The notes beneath the pieces are model-generated. The model had not been told where the DNA came from. It saw only the letters and a list, made by a program, of their open reading frames with translations, and made no database searches. Below, one piece after another: positions 23,187-32,979 of a stretch of 36,912 nt of DNA; position 1 is the first letter of the stretch; every line of letters begins with the position of its first letter. This DNA comes from Ideonella aquatica (GTDB lineage: Bacteria; Pseudomonadota; Gammaproteobacteria; Burkholderiales; Burkholderiaceae_C): the NCBI RefSeq assembly GCF_018069755.1, contig NZ_JAGQDE010000034.1:1-36912 (forward strand), in the 5' to 3' direction. The position numbers and the translations under genes were made by a program.

Positions 23187-24281
23187 TCAACGGGTTGCAG
23201 TCGCCTTGCGGGTAATGTGCACTGACTCTGTCCCCCGCAATTTCAGGTCCAGTCCCCCGGATGTTGAGGGCTCTATCCCCCCTCGGCGGACTCTGTCCCC
23301 CGCTGAAGTCGGGTTCTGTCCCCCCGACTTGTCCACAGCCGTTCGCGACATCAACTTGTTGAGTTGCCGCCCGCCGGACCGCGCGCCGGCTCGGGCTGAA
23401 TTCACCTGCAGAAGGCCGGCCTTGTCGATGGTCCAGCTGAAGGTCAACCCGGCCTCCCGGCTTGTCGCTTGGACTGCTTGCAGTGCCGGGACGAGGCTGT
23501 CGTCACGCCAGCCCAGCAGCGCTTTGCGGTGCGCGGCCACTGTGAGTCCACCGCCGCCACATGCGCTACCGCACAGTTTGTGCAGAGTCTGCAGCTTTAT
23601 CGGAAACGGCTGCTCGTGACTGGCATAGAACCCGTGGACCCATTGGGCAAGCGGATGGCCCCGGAGGGCCTGCCGGATGCGCCAGTCCAGCCAGGTGTAG
23701 CTGCTGCTGCCGAACAGAGCCTTCATGGCGGGGCTGATGATCAGCACGTAGTGGCCGGTGCGCTCATCCCGGAAGTAGTCGCCGATCAGGGAGCCGACGT
23801 AGACGTGTGGGCCGTTGCGGATCTCCACGGCGGTGGCCTTCAAGCGGATCAACACCTTGCGCAGCCAGTCCCGGTCGCTCTTGCCGATACTGTGGCCATC
23901 GGGGCCGCCTCGGCCGATCAGGCGCAGGAAGCCACGCTCGGTGAACCGAACGTGGTCGCCGAGCGGTTGTTCGCGGGCCAGGTGCAGGGCGCCGGCAAAG
24001 ACATCGAAGTCCGACTGGTCGAGGCGGGCGCCGGTGTAAATGATTTCCACGCCGCCGTAGGACGCGATGGCCTCACGCTCCAGATAGCGGCGTTTGCCGC
24101 GTTTGATGGCCCCGAAGAGCGCCGAACGCAGCATGGGGTTGGGCGCGCCGCGTTTGCTGTCGGGCCACAGCGGCAACTGGTTGGGGCGTCCTTCGGCCAG
24201 CTCCTGGGCTCGGCGGCGAATGCGCTCCATGGCGCTGCCTGGCTGCGCCAATGGGCGCTCGCCGTGGTGGGGGCTCGCCAT
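23187..24281 (-). CDS. trfA: TrfA-type plasmid replication initiator
   Basis: A 364-residue protein starting at the ATG at 24281, 2 bp after the stop of the HTH gene upstream. The TrfA family binds origin iterons and opens the plasmid origin. Family-typical segments are RRRAQELAEGRPNQLPLWPD, LRSALFGAIKRGKRRYLERE, YTGARLDQSDFDVF, FTERGFLRLIGRGGPDGHSI, YVGSLIGDYFRDERTGHYVL and YTWLDWRIRQALRGHPLAQW. The last ~50 codons run through an array of 22-bp direct repeats (23225-23325) and encode a repetitive tail (GGQNP, GDRV, GGIEPS, GGLDL, RGTESV) that probably adds nothing to the fold. The gene shows that the island descends at least partly from a plasmid; whether it still fires replication after excision is unknown. 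Confidence 0.88.
   Translation of the reverse strand: MASPHHGERPLAQPGSAMERIRRRAQELAEGRPNQLPLWPDSKRGAPNPMLRSALFGAIKRGKRRYLEREAIASYGGVEIIYTGARLDQSDFDVFAGALHLAREQPLGDHVRFTERGFLRLIGRGGPDGHSIGKSDRDWLRKVLIRLKATAVEIRNGPHVYVGSLIGDYFRDERTGHYVLIISPAMKALFGSSSYTWLDWRIRQALRGHPLAQWVHGFYASHEQPFPIKLQTLHKLCGSACGGGGLTVAAHRKALLGWRDDSLVPALQAVQATSREAGLTFSWTIDKAGLLQVNSARAGARSGGRQLNKLMSRTAVDKSGGQNPTSAGDRVRRGGIEPSTSGGLDLKLRGTESVHITRKATATR
23225..23325 (-). repeat. Iteron-like array at the 3' end of trfA
   Basis: Five TCCCCC cores on the plus strand start at 23231, 23253, 23276, 23296 and 23319, so spacings are 22, 23, 20 and 23 bp, close to two helical turns. On the minus strand the unit reads approximately GGGGGACAGAGTC. 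Phased direct repeats next to a replication-initiator gene are the usual form of a plasmid origin, so this is a candidate oriV or autoregulatory iteron cluster. It overlaps coding sequence. Confidence 0.65.
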
Positions 24282-24283
24282 GT

Positions 24284-24601
24284 TCAGGCCCGGCGTGCAG
24301 GGGAGGGCGCCGCAGCGGCCGATGCGCGCTGCTTGGCCAACTGCTGGGCCTTGGTGGGGCGGCCACGGCGCGGGGCGGGGGACAGATCCGGTCGCTGCAT
24401 GGCGGGCGCTGGGGCCTCGCAACGCACGTGCTGGCCAATCCAGGCTTGGACATCCTCGATCCGCCACAGCAGGCGCTTGGTGCCTGGCAGCCGGCAGATC
24501 GGCGGCAGGGATTGCGGGTTGCGGGTGGAGTCGCTGCGGATGCTGGCGACCGATTTGTGCAGGTAGGTGGCGAGTTCTTCAACCGTGAGCAGAGCTTGCA
24601 T
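24284..24601 (-). CDS. AlpA-like helix-turn-helix DNA-binding protein
   Basis: The start used is the ATG at 24601 (MQALLTVEELATYLHKS); a GTG at 24646 is an alternative. The 105-residue protein has an AlpA/excisionase-type HTH at about 1-60: LTVEELATYLHKSVASIRSD, then LPPICRLPGTKRLLWRIEDV and QAWIGQHV. The tail is basic and Pro/Ala-rich with an AT-hook-like PRRGRPTKAQQLAKQ. Such proteins regulate replication or excision genes in plasmids and islands. Its stop lies 2 bp before the trfA start, so the two form an operon; it may control trfA or act as recombination directionality factor for the integrase. Both roles are inferred. Confidence 0.78.
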   Translation of the reverse strand: MQALLTVEELATYLHKSVASIRSDSTRNPQSLPPICRLPGTKRLLWRIEDVQAWIGQHVRCEAPAPAMQRPDLSPAPRRGRPTKAQQLAKQRASAAAAPSPARRA

Positions 24602-25138
24602 GTGCGTGATCAGTCCGGGCCACGTCGACCGGGGTCGGCATGGCACGGATGAGTACGCGGCAGTCCGGCCTTCTCGTCGGGATCTGGCTGGCTCTGCCGA
24701 GCTGGCCGGGGAGACGACCGGACGGGGTTGTGCCCCGCATGAACTGCTTTCCCAGGAGCGCTGCGCGTGGTTTCCGGCCTCATCCTGACCGGCGGCGGCA
24801 CTCTCTCAGGCGATGCCTGTCGGCATCCTTTCTGCTGGCCAGCTACTTCCGCTTTTCGCGGGCCAGGTGCTGAACGGTACGCGGCTTTGGCTGTTCGACC
24901 GTGGCGGTGCATGGACACCACGCTCGTTGCTTGCTGTTTTCACCAAAGCGCTTGAACGCCCTCAGCGCAATGAGCCGGATGGTACACGCAGAGTGCGGCA
25001 ATGTGCGGCACTTGGCCCGGGTGGCGGTTGAGGCGGCTTGCCACAAACTCGCCACAGCGCGAGTGCAAAAACCTGCTTCCAAGAGCAAAACAGCGCGCAA
25101 CACTGCAAGGCGTAACGCGTTGATTTGACTGGATAAGT
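24602..25138. other. Gene-free right end of the island
   Basis: About 540 bp between the HTH gene and the att copy. Short frames exist on both strands but none looks like protein. It should hold the promoter of the HTH-trfA operon and the right recombination arm. Repeats seen are two GCCACA hexamers 11 bp apart (25040, 25051), mirroring the left end, and two TGCGGCA boxes 10 bp apart (24994, 25004) that resemble the reverse complement of the same element (TTGCCRCAC). Confidence 0.5.
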
Positions 25139-25214
<76 letters not shown>

Positions 25215-25282
25215 ATGAGCAACGCGCAGTATAGCATTGAGCATCGCCCCGACCGCGCCGGTCGACACGCAGGAGATGCCGC

Positions 25283-26134
25283 TTGAACGCCTTCGATCCC
25301 GTCTGGCTGGACCAGCAGTACAACAACCGGGCCCGCATCCCCGAGCATGCACAGTTGTTCGAGCGCTGGCGGCAGGCCTCGGCGCTGGCTCGGCAGCAGT
25401 TGAACTGGCGGAGCGACCTGGCCTACGGCGATGCGCCGACGCAGACGCTGGACGTGTTTCTGGCCGAGCGCCGTGACGCGCCAGTGCTGATCTTCATCCA
25501 CGGCGGATACTGGCGTTCGCTGGACAAGGCCGACCACAGCTTCGTTGCGCCGGCCTTTGTGGCCGCAGGAGCGCATGTGGTGGTGCCGAACTACAGCCTG
25601 TGCCCATCGGTGGGCATTGCTGACATTGCGCTGGAGATGACCCGCGTCGTGGCCTGGACCGTGGCCCATGCGGGCGAGCTGGGCATGGATCCGGCGCGCA
25701 TCGCGTTGGCTGGCCACTCGGCCGGCGCGCATCTGGCGGCGATGTTGCTGTGCTGCCGCTGGAAGGATGTGGACCCCGCGTTGCCGCCGCAGCCGCTGGC
25801 GGGCGCGCTGGGCATCTCGGGCCTGTATGACCTGGAGCCGCTGCGTCACGCCCCGTTCATCCGCGACGACCTGCGCCTGAGCGAGCGCGATGCCTGGCGG
25901 CTGAGCCCGGCCTTCTACCCGCGCCCGCGCAAGCCCTTGTACGCAGTGGCCGGCGGTGACGAGTCCGAGGAGTTCATCCGCCACAACCGCCTGATCCGCG
26001 ATCAGTGGGGTCCCAGCAGCGTGCCCGTCTGCGAGACGCTGGCGCGTCACCACCACCTGGACATCCTGCACAACCTGGCCGATCCGGCTGGGCGCCTGCA
26101 CGAGCTGGCCTTGCGTCTGCTGGGACTGCGCTGA
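25283..26134 (+). CDS. Alpha/beta-hydrolase (arylformamidase/HSL-like esterase)
   Basis: A 283-residue soluble hydrolase. The oxyanion motif HGGYW lies at 73-77, the nucleophile elbow GHSAG at 144-148 (S146), a likely acid in GGDESEEF (about residue 231) and a C-terminal His within HHHLDIL. This matches kynurenine formamidase-like and carboxylesterase relatives of the hormone-sensitive-lipase group. The start is a TTG at 25283 with AGGAG 7 nt upstream; the nearby ATG at 25276 is in another frame. First gene of the conserved chromosome beyond the tRNA. No tryptophan-degradation neighbour is present, so the substrate is open. Confidence 0.85.
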   Translation: MNAFDPVWLDQQYNNRARIPEHAQLFERWRQASALARQQLNWRSDLAYGDAPTQTLDVFLAERRDAPVLIFIHGGYWRSLDKADHSFVAPAFVAAGAHVVVPNYSLCPSVGIADIALEMTRVVAWTVAHAGELGMDPARIALAGHSAGAHLAAMLLCCRWKDVDPALPPQPLAGALGISGLYDLEPLRHAPFIRDDLRLSERDAWRLSPAFYPRPRKPLYAVAGGDESEEFIRHNRLIRDQWGPSSVPVCETLARHHHLDILHNLADPAGRLHELALRLLGLR

Positions 26135-26293
26135 AGCCTCCGTGCGGGATAACCCCCGCCTGCATAGCGCCGCCCTATGCGTGGCATTGACGGGATGCAT
26201 TGGCGGCGCCTGAACCCCCTGTGATACCTTGCTTCGGTGCCTGCGGGATCATCAGGCCCGCGGCCGTCGTCAACCACTCACCAGGAGCGAGAC

Positions 26294-26713
<420 letters not shown>

Positions 26714-26811
26714 GCCGGCGCTGCCGGACCCGCCCTCGCCGACGGCCGCCCAGCCGGCGGCGGGTGGCGTCTGGCCCATCGTTCGTCGCGGTTTTGCGCA
26801 GGAGTCGCTCC

Positions 26812-28161
26812 ATGCCCCCACGCGAAGGCAACCTCGAAGCCCCGACGCGTCACCCCGTGCCCTGGCGCGAGGCCTCGTTCTACGATGAGGCCGATTGCCA
26901 GCGCGAAATGGCCCGCGTCTTCGACATCTGCCATGGCTGCCGCCGCTGCGTCAGCCTGTGCCAGTCTTTCCCCACGCTGTTCGACCTGGTGGACGCCACC
27001 GAGGACGGCGAGCTGCACGGCGTGGACGCCAAGGACTACGCCAAGGTGGTGGACCAGTGCTACCTGTGCGACCTCTGCTACATGACCAAGTGCCCCTATG
27101 TGCCGCCGCACGAATGGGGCCTGGACTTTCCGCACCTGATGCTGCGCGCCAAGGCCATCAAGTTCAGGAAGGGCGAGGTCGGTCGCGGCGAGCGCCTGCT
27201 GGCCTCCACCGATACCCATGGCCAGTTCGCCGGTATTCCGGTGGTGGTGCAGGTGGTCAATGCGGTCAACCGCACGCAGCCGATGCGTCGCCTGCTGGAC
27301 AAGACGCTGGGTGTACACCCCCAGGCCTGGCTGCCCGAGCTGGCCAGCCACCGGCTGCGTTGGAGCGCGCCGAAGCAGGGCGTTGCGCAGGTTGTCACCA
27401 ACGGCCAGCGCACGCCTGGCAAGGTGGCAGTGTTCGCCACCTGCTATGTCAACTACAACGAGCCCGGCATCGGCCATGACCTGCTGAAGGTGCTGGACCA
27501 CAACGCCATCCCCTGGACCCTGGTCGAGAAGGAGCGCTGCTGCGGCATGCCCAAGCTTGAGCTGGGCGACCTGGAGGCCGTGGCCGAGCACAAGGCTGCC
27601 AACATTCCCGTGCTGGCGCGCTATGCGCGCGAGGGCTGGGCCATCGTCAGTGCCATCCCCAGCTGCACGCTGATGTTCAAGCAGGAACTGCCGCTGCTGT
27701 TCCCTGAAGACGAGGACGTGCAGGCCGTCAAGGCGGCGATGTTCGACCCTTTCGAATACCTGGTGGCGCGGCACAAGGACGGCCTGCTGAAGACCGACTT
27801 CTCGCGCCCGCTGGGCAAGGTCAGCTACCACATCCCCTGCCACGGCCGGGTGCAGAACATCGGCCGCAAGACAGAGGAGATGTTCAAGCTGATCGGCCAG
27901 ACCGTGCAGGTGCAACTCAACACGGTCGAGCGCTGCTCGGGCCATGCCGGCACCTACGGCGTCAAGACCCCTTACCACCCGGTGGCGATGAAGATCGGCA
28001 AGCCGGTCTTCAAGGCCATGGCCAAGGACGAGCCCGATGTCATTGCCAGCGATTGCGCGCTGGCCGGGCACCACATCGCCCAGGGCATGAGCCAGGCCGG
28101 CACGCCGCCCAAGGCGCTGCAGCACCCGCTGACCCTGCTGCGCATCGCCTACGGACTCTGA
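26812..28161 (+). CDS. Fe-S oxidoreductase (GlpC/heterodisulfide-reductase-like)
   Basis: A 449-residue protein starting at the ATG at 26812 with AGGAG 8 nt upstream. Two [4Fe-4S] clusters are indicated by C40-x2-C43-x2-C46-x3-C50 and C83-x2-C86-x2-C89-x4-C94-P. The C-terminal half holds two CCG-type modules: ATCYVNYNEPGIGHD with ERCCGMPK, and PCHGRVQN with VERCSGHAG, where the second module has Cys-Ser-Gly in place of the double cysteine. It probably passes electrons between a quinone or thiol pool and a partner, here likely rubrerythrin. DUF3501 follows 12 bp downstream. Confidence 0.9.
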   Translation: MPPREGNLEAPTRHPVPWREASFYDEADCQREMARVFDICHGCRRCVSLCQSFPTLFDLVDATEDGELHGVDAKDYAKVVDQCYLCDLCYMTKCPYVPPHEWGLDFPHLMLRAKAIKFRKGEVGRGERLLASTDTHGQFAGIPVVVQVVNAVNRTQPMRRLLDKTLGVHPQAWLPELASHRLRWSAPKQGVAQVVTNGQRTPGKVAVFATCYVNYNEPGIGHDLLKVLDHNAIPWTLVEKERCCGMPKLELGDLEAVAEHKAANIPVLARYAREGWAIVSAIPSCTLMFKQELPLLFPEDEDVQAVKAAMFDPFEYLVARHKDGLLKTDFSRPLGKVSYHIPCHGRVQNIGRKTEEMFKLIGQTVQVQLNTVERCSGHAGTYGVKTPYHPVAMKIGKPVFKAMAKDEPDVIASDCALAGHHIAQGMSQAGTPPKALQHPLTLLRIAYGL

Positions 28162-28173
28162 ACGCTTGCGCCC

Positions 28174-28755
28174 ATGACCATCACCCGCGACACCCTGCTG
28201 ACCCTGGAAGCCTATGCCCGCCAGCGCAAGGCGCTGCGCGCCGAGGCCATTGCCCATCGCCGCCTGCGCAGCATCGGCCTGGGCGAGCACATGACGCTGC
28301 AGTTCGAGGACGAGCACACCATCCGCCGCCAGATCCAGGAGATGCTGCACATCGAGAAGATCTTTGAGGACGAGGGCATCCAGGCCGAGATCGACGCCTA
28401 TGCGCCGCTGGTGCCCGATGGCCACAACTGGAAGGCCACGGTGCTGCTGGAGTACCCCGACGTGCACGAGCGTCGGCGAGAGCTGGCGCGGCTGATCGGC
28501 GTCGAGGACCGGTTGTTTGTTGAGGTGGAAGGCCACGCCCGCGTCTACGCCATAGCCGATGAGGACCTCGACCGTGAAACCGCCGACAAGACCTCGTCGG
28601 TGCACTTCGTGCGTTTCGAGCTGCCCGCGGCGGCACGGCAGGCGGTGCGGGCCGGCGCCCAGGTGCGCGTGGGTTGTGACCACACGAACTACCCGGCCCA
28701 CCTGTCGATCCCGGCCGAGACGCTGGCCAGTCTGGCGGGTGATCTGCGCGGCTGA
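28174..28755 (+). CDS. DUF3501 family protein
   Basis: A 193-residue soluble protein with the DUF3501 start (MTITRDTLLTLEAYARQRK), LRSIGLGEHMTLQFEDEHTI and IRRQIQEMLHIEKIFEDEGI near the N-terminus, and VRVGCDHTNYPAHLSI near the end. Function is unknown; the family accompanies rubrerythrin and the two-cluster Fe-S protein, as here, so a shared redox or stress role is likely. It lies 12 bp after the Fe-S gene. Confidence 0.9.
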   Translation: MTITRDTLLTLEAYARQRKALRAEAIAHRRLRSIGLGEHMTLQFEDEHTIRRQIQEMLHIEKIFEDEGIQAEIDAYAPLVPDGHNWKATVLLEYPDVHERRRELARLIGVEDRLFVEVEGHARVYAIADEDLDRETADKTSSVHFVRFELPAAARQAVRAGAQVRVGCDHTNYPAHLSIPAETLASLAGDLRG

Positions 28756-28808
28756 AGGCCGCAAACTGGCGCCCCAGGCAGGCGCTGTTCCGCCGGGCAG
28801 GCGGTGAT

Positions 28809-28843
28809 CCGGCCTGTTCCAATTGGGGCAGCAAGCAGGCCGG
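28809..28843. promoter_or_regulatory. Inverted repeat over the ribosome-binding region of the HDOD gene
   Basis: CCGGCCTG (28809-28816) and CAGGCCGG (28836-28843) form an 8-bp perfect inverted repeat ending 1 bp before the ATG at 28845. In mRNA the hairpin would hide the ribosome site; as DNA it could be an operator. The two cannot be told apart from sequence. Confidence 0.4.
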
Positions 28844-28844
28844 C

Positions 28845-30353
28845 ATGAGCGCACAGACCGATTTCAGCGAGCTGGGCCCGGTGACGCCGCCGGCGCCCGA
28901 GGACTCGATCACCGCGGGCGACGACACGCTGGCGCGGCTGCTCGACCGCGTTTCGCGCCAGCCCGACTTCCCGTCGCTGGGCCAGGCGCTGTCGGGCGTG
29001 CGCCGCGTGGCGCGCTCCGAAAAGGCCCGCCTTCAACACCTGACCGAAGCGCTGATGCAGGACGTGGGCCTGTCGGCCCGTGTGCTGCGCATGGCCAATT
29101 CGGCCCACTACGGCTCGGTGGGCGCTGGCGAGATCGACACGCTCGAGCGCGCCGCCGCGGTGATGGGCTTCGTCGAAGTGGGGCGCCTGGCGCTGACCGC
29201 GCGGTTGGTGGATTCGCTGCGCACCTCGGTGCCTGGCCAGGCGCTGCGCGAGCCGTTCCTGCGGGCACTGCTGTCCGGCCAGATGGCCCATGCCCTGGCC
29301 CACAGCCAGGCCGAGGACGGCACGCTGATCGCCGTGCTGCGCAACCTGGGCCGTCTGGTGGCGGCGATGCACTTGCCCGAGGAGGCGCTGGCGGTGCAGC
29401 AGGCCAGCGCCGATGTCTCGCCCGAGGCCGAGGCGTTGGTGGCCCGTCGCCTGCTGGGCACCGACTACCACCGCCTGGGCCAGGCCGTGGCTGAGCGCTG
29501 GGGCTGGCCACCGTCTTTGCGACGGGCGATCGGTCACGGCGAGGATCCACCGCGCCACTACCCGCATTCGCGCACCGAGCAACTGCGCTGCATGGGCTGG
29601 CTGGCCAATGAGCTGACCGATGTGCTGCTCTACCTGCCGGATGCGCGCCATGACGAGGCGGTGGCCACCCTGGCCAGCCGCTTTGGCGCGGCCACCGCGC
29701 ACGATGGCGACAGCCTGGCGGCCGCGCTGCAGCGGGTTCGGCCAGCGGTCGCGCCGCTGTGCGAGCAACTGGGCCTGCCGGCCGCTGCGCTGCCGCGACC
29801 GCGAATCACCGCTGCCGCCGCTGCCGCCGCCGTGCCGCTGGTCGCGCCGGCCGTGCTGCCCGAGCCGCTGCCACCTGCGCCACCGCCCCCGGCCGCGCCC
29901 GACCCGCTGCCCCGCCGCGTGCTGCTGGGCCTGCTGCGCCTGACTGGCGCGCAGCGCGCGGTGCTGTGCTGGCGCCGTGGCCGCGCGGGTGAGCTGGTCG
30001 GCGAGCAGGGCCTGGCCGAGGGCATCGATCCCGGCCACAGCCACTTCCTGGTGCCGCCTGACGACGACCAGGACCTGTTTTCGCTGCTGTGCCGACGCGG
30101 CGCCGACACCTGCATTGACGACACCGCCGACCCGGCGATCGCGCGCTATCTGCCGCACTGGTGGCGCAGCCGCATCGGCGCGCGCAGCCTGCTGCTGCTG
30201 CCGATGCGCCACGAAGGTCAGGTGCTGGGCCTGCTCTATGCCGACGCGCCGCGTGCGGCCAGCCTGCGGCCCGACGAGGCCACGCTGGCGCGGCTGCGCG
30301 CCTGGCGTGACGAGTTGCTGCAGGAGCGGCTGGGCTATCGTTCGGCCCCATGA
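28845..30353 (+). CDS. HDOD-domain signalling protein with C-terminal GAF-like domain
   Basis: A 502-residue cytoplasmic protein. The HDOD domain spans about 35-235 (LQHLTEALMQDVGLSARVLR, MANSAHYGSVGAGEIDTLER, VMGFVEVGRL), followed by a Pro/Ala-rich linker (about 310-350) and a GAF-like domain (about 355-495). HDOD proteins are regulatory relatives of HD phosphohydrolases, usually without the catalytic HD pair, and often act in second-messenger pathways. The stop overlaps the dusC start by 4 nt (ATGA), so the two are co-translated, though no functional link is obvious. Confidence 0.88.
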   Translation: MSAQTDFSELGPVTPPAPEDSITAGDDTLARLLDRVSRQPDFPSLGQALSGVRRVARSEKARLQHLTEALMQDVGLSARVLRMANSAHYGSVGAGEIDTLERAAAVMGFVEVGRLALTARLVDSLRTSVPGQALREPFLRALLSGQMAHALAHSQAEDGTLIAVLRNLGRLVAAMHLPEEALAVQQASADVSPEAEALVARRLLGTDYHRLGQAVAERWGWPPSLRRAIGHGEDPPRHYPHSRTEQLRCMGWLANELTDVLLYLPDARHDEAVATLASRFGAATAHDGDSLAAALQRVRPAVAPLCEQLGLPAAALPRPRITAAAAAAAVPLVAPAVLPEPLPPAPPPPAAPDPLPRRVLLGLLRLTGAQRAVLCWRRGRAGELVGEQGLAEGIDPGHSHFLVPPDDDQDLFSLLCRRGADTCIDDTADPAIARYLPHWWRSRIGARSLLLLPMRHEGQVLGLLYADAPRAASLRPDEATLARLRAWRDELLQERLGYRSAP

Positions 30354-31324
30354 CGATTCTGCTGGCCCCGATGGAGGGGCTGCTCGACCACGACCTGCGC
30401 GAGGTGCTGACCCGGGTGCCCGGTATCGACCGCTGCGTCAGCGAGTTCATCCGCGTGACCGACCAGGTGCTGCCGGCCCGCGTGTTTCTGCGCATCTGCC
30501 CCGAACTGGGTCGCGGCGGGCGCACCCGCTCGGGCGTGCCGGTGCGCCCGCAATTGCTGGGCTCCGACCCGGCCTGCCTGGCCGACAACGCCGCCGTGCT
30601 GGCCACGCTGCAGCCGCCGGGGATCGATCTGAACTTCGGCTGCCCGGCCAAGGTGGTCAATCGCCACGGCGGCGGCGCCATGCTGCTGGATGACCCCGAG
30701 GGCCTGACCCGCATCGTGGCGGCGGTGCGCCGCGCCGTGCCGCCCGAGATCCCGGTCTCGGCCAAGATGCGCCTGGGCACCGACGACGACCGCCGTGCGG
30801 TGGAATGTGCGCAGGCGCTGGCCGATGGCGGTGCCGCCGAGATCGTCGTGCATGCCCGCACCCGCGCCCAGGGCTACCGGCCGCCGGCGCACTGGGCGCG
30901 CATCGCCGACCTGCGCGCTGCGGTGGCCGTGCCGCTGGTGGCCAATGGCGAGATCTGGAGCGTCGAGGACGCGCAGGCCGCCCGGGCCGCGTCAGGCTGC
31001 CATGCGCTGATGATCGGCCGCGGCCTGGTGGCCGACCCGTCGCTGGCGCTGCGCCTGGCGCAGGGCTCGGACGCGCTGCTGGACGAGGCCACGCTGGGCG
31101 ACATGCTGCACCATTACTGGGCGCAGATCTCGCAGCGGGTGGAGCCGCGCCACCGCGCAGGGCGTGTCAAGCAGTGGCTGAACTTTCTGCGTCGGCGCTA
31201 TCCGCGTGCCGAGCAGGCCTACCAGGCGCTGCGGGCGCACAACGACAGCCGCCACTTCGGCCTGGCGCTGGCGCAGTGGTTTCCGCTCACCGGTGGTCAC
31301 GAAGCGGCCGTCGCCCCCCGATAG
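30350..31324 (+). CDS. dusC: tRNA-dihydrouridine(16) synthase DusC
   Basis: A 324-residue FMN enzyme that reduces uridine to dihydrouridine in the tRNA D loop. The start MTILLAPMEGLLDHDLRE lacks the common MEGVTD form and matches the DusC branch. Other motifs are SEFIRV, the catalytic-cysteine segment LNFGCPAKVVNRHGGGA (C98), VSAKMRLG, VHARTRAQGY and ANGEIW. It overlaps the HDOD gene by 4 nt. Confidence 0.93.
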   Translation: MTILLAPMEGLLDHDLREVLTRVPGIDRCVSEFIRVTDQVLPARVFLRICPELGRGGRTRSGVPVRPQLLGSDPACLADNAAVLATLQPPGIDLNFGCPAKVVNRHGGGAMLLDDPEGLTRIVAAVRRAVPPEIPVSAKMRLGTDDDRRAVECAQALADGGAAEIVVHARTRAQGYRPPAHWARIADLRAAVAVPLVANGEIWSVEDAQAARAASGCHALMIGRGLVADPSLALRLAQGSDALLDEATLGDMLHHYWAQISQRVEPRHRAGRVKQWLNFLRRRYPRAEQAYQALRAHNDSRHFGLALAQWFPLTGGHEAAVAPR

Positions 31325-31374
31325 AATCGCGGCTTTCCTCCCTGCGGTGCCCCGGTGGCACCGGCTGACGATTC

Positions 31375-32121
31375 ATGGCCGTTTCCTCCCGGGCCGGCGC
31401 CGCGGCGGCGCTTGAGCTCAAGAGCGCCACGCTGGACCTGCTGGCGCTGCAGCTGAAGACCCTTGACCTGAACGAACTCGACGCGGCGCTGTCGGCGCTG
31501 GTGGGCGATGGCCCCGCCGCCTTCGACAACGAGCCGGCCTGCCTGGACCTCTCGGCGCTGTCCCCGGACGCCGAGGCCCCCGACTTACATGCGCTGACGC
31601 AGCGCCTGGCGCAGCACGGCCTGCGCCTGGTGGCGGTGCGTGGCGGCCAGGTCGCCTTCACGGAGGCGGCGCGCGCGGCCGGCCTGTTCGAGGCGGCGCC
31701 CGCCGCCGCCCCGCGCGCAATGGCTCCGGCACCGGCGCCTGCGGCCGAGCCGGTGGCCCCGGCGCCGGTCGCGGTGGCGCAGCCGGTGCCGGCGCTGATC
31801 ATCGACAAGCCGCTGCGTTCCGGCCAGCAGGTCTATGCCCGCGGCGGTGACCTGATCGTGCTGGCGGTGGTCAGCTTTGGCGCCGAAGTCATTGCCGACG
31901 GCAGCATCCACGTCTATGCGCCGCTGCGCGGCCGCGCCATTGCCGGCGCGCGTGGCGACACCAGCGCGCGCATCTTCGCCGCGCAAATGGAGCCGCAACT
32001 GGCCTCGGTGGCCGGCATCTGGCGCAATTTCGATGCCGACCTGCCGCCCGAGGTGGCCGGCAAACCCGCCCAGGTGCGCCTGGACGGCGAGTCGCTGCGC
32101 ATCGAGCCGCTGAAGTTCTGA
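31375..32121 (+). CDS. minC: Septum site-determining protein MinC
   Basis: The FtsZ-ring inhibitor that keeps division away from the poles. Of 248 residues, about 1-110 are the FtsZ-binding N-domain, about 111-138 an Ala/Pro linker ([16 protein letters not shown]), and about 140-240 the C-terminal beta-helix that binds MinD ([33 protein letters not shown]). No strong ribosome site precedes the ATG at 31375. A TAGAAT hexamer at 31322-31327 is a plausible -10 for the min operon, with no clear -35. Confidence 0.96.
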   Translation: MAVSSRAGAAAALELKSATLDLLALQLKTLDLNELDAALSALVGDGPAAFDNEPACLDLSALSPDAEAPDLHALTQRLAQHGLRLVAVRGGQVAFTEAARAAGLFEAAPAAAPRAMAPAPAPAAEPVAPAPVAVAQPVPALIIDKPLRSGQQVYARGGDLIVLAVVSFGAEVIADGSIHVYAPLRGRAIAGARGDTSARIFAAQMEPQLASVAGIWRNFDADLPPEVAGKPAQVRLDGESLRIEPLKF

Positions 32122-32158
32122 TTCATTTCCAACGCATCTCCTGAAAGGACGAAGAGCG

Positions 32159-32974
32159 ATGACCAAGATCGTCGTGGTGACCTCCGGCAAGGGTGGGGTC
32201 GGCAAGACCACCACCAGCGCCAGCTTCGCCTCCGGCCTCGCCCTGCGCGGCCACAAGACCGCCGTGATCGACTTCGACGTCGGCCTGCGCAACCTCGACC
32301 TGATCATGGGCTGCGAACGCCGCGTGGTCTACGACCTGATCAACGTGATCCACGGCGAGGCCAACCTGAACCAGGCGCTGATCAAGGACAAGCAGTGCGA
32401 CCAGCTGTTCGTGCTGGCTGCCTCGCAGACGCGCGACAAGGACGCGCTGACGGTGGAGGGCGTCGAGAAGGTGCTGAACGACCTCGCGGCGATGGGCTTC
32501 GAGTACATCGTCTGCGACTCGCCGGCCGGCATCGAGACCGGCGCACTGATGGCCATGCACTTTGCCGACGAGGCGCTGGTGGTGACCAACCCCGAGGTCT
32601 CCTCGGTGCGCGACTCTGACCGCATCCTGGGCATCCTGGCCAGCAAGACGCGCCGCGCCATCGAGGGCCGCGAGCCGGTCAAGGAACACCTGCTGATCAC
32701 GCGCTACAACCCCAACCGCGTGGACACCGGCCAGATGCTGTCGATCGACGACATCCGCGAGATCCTGCGCATCGAGCTGATCGGCGTGATCCCCGAGAGC
32801 GAGAATGTGCTGGACGCATCCAACCAGGGCCTGCCGGCGATCCACCTCAAGGGCACCGAGGTGGCCGAGGCCTATGGCGATGTGGTGGGCCGCTTCCTGG
32901 GTGAAACGCACCCGATGCGCTTCACCGAGGCGGCCAAGCCGGGCTTCTTCAAGCGCATCTTTGGCGGGAGGTGA
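32159..32974 (+). CDS. minD: Septum site-determining ATPase MinD
   Basis: A 271-residue membrane-associated ATPase that recruits MinC and oscillates with MinE. The deviant Walker A KGGVGKTT lies at 11-18, then [14 protein letters not shown] and [11 protein letters not shown]. The C-terminal amphipathic membrane-targeting helix is [10 protein letters not shown] (262-271). AAAGGA precedes the ATG, which is 37 bp after minC. Confidence 0.98.
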   Translation: MTKIVVVTSGKGGVGKTTTSASFASGLALRGHKTAVIDFDVGLRNLDLIMGCERRVVYDLINVIHGEANLNQALIKDKQCDQLFVLAASQTRDKDALTVEGVEKVLNDLAAMGFEYIVCDSPAGIETGALMAMHFADEALVVTNPEVSSVRDSDRILGILASKTRRAIEGREPVKEHLLITRYNPNRVDTGQMLSIDDIREILRIELIGVIPESENVLDASNQGLPAIHLKGTEVAEAYGDVVGRFLGETHPMRFTEAAKPGFFKRIFGGR

Positions 32975-32979
32975 GCACC

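Noticed and set aside
23225-23325. CRISPR array
   Set aside because: The repeated core is only about 6-13 bp, units are 20-23 bp with no separate spacers, and no cas genes are present; an iteron-like array fits better.
24610-24921. Minus-strand frame of 103 codons at the right end of the island
   Set aside because: Arg/Pro-rich, no domain, no start signal, and overlapped by equally long frames on the other strand.
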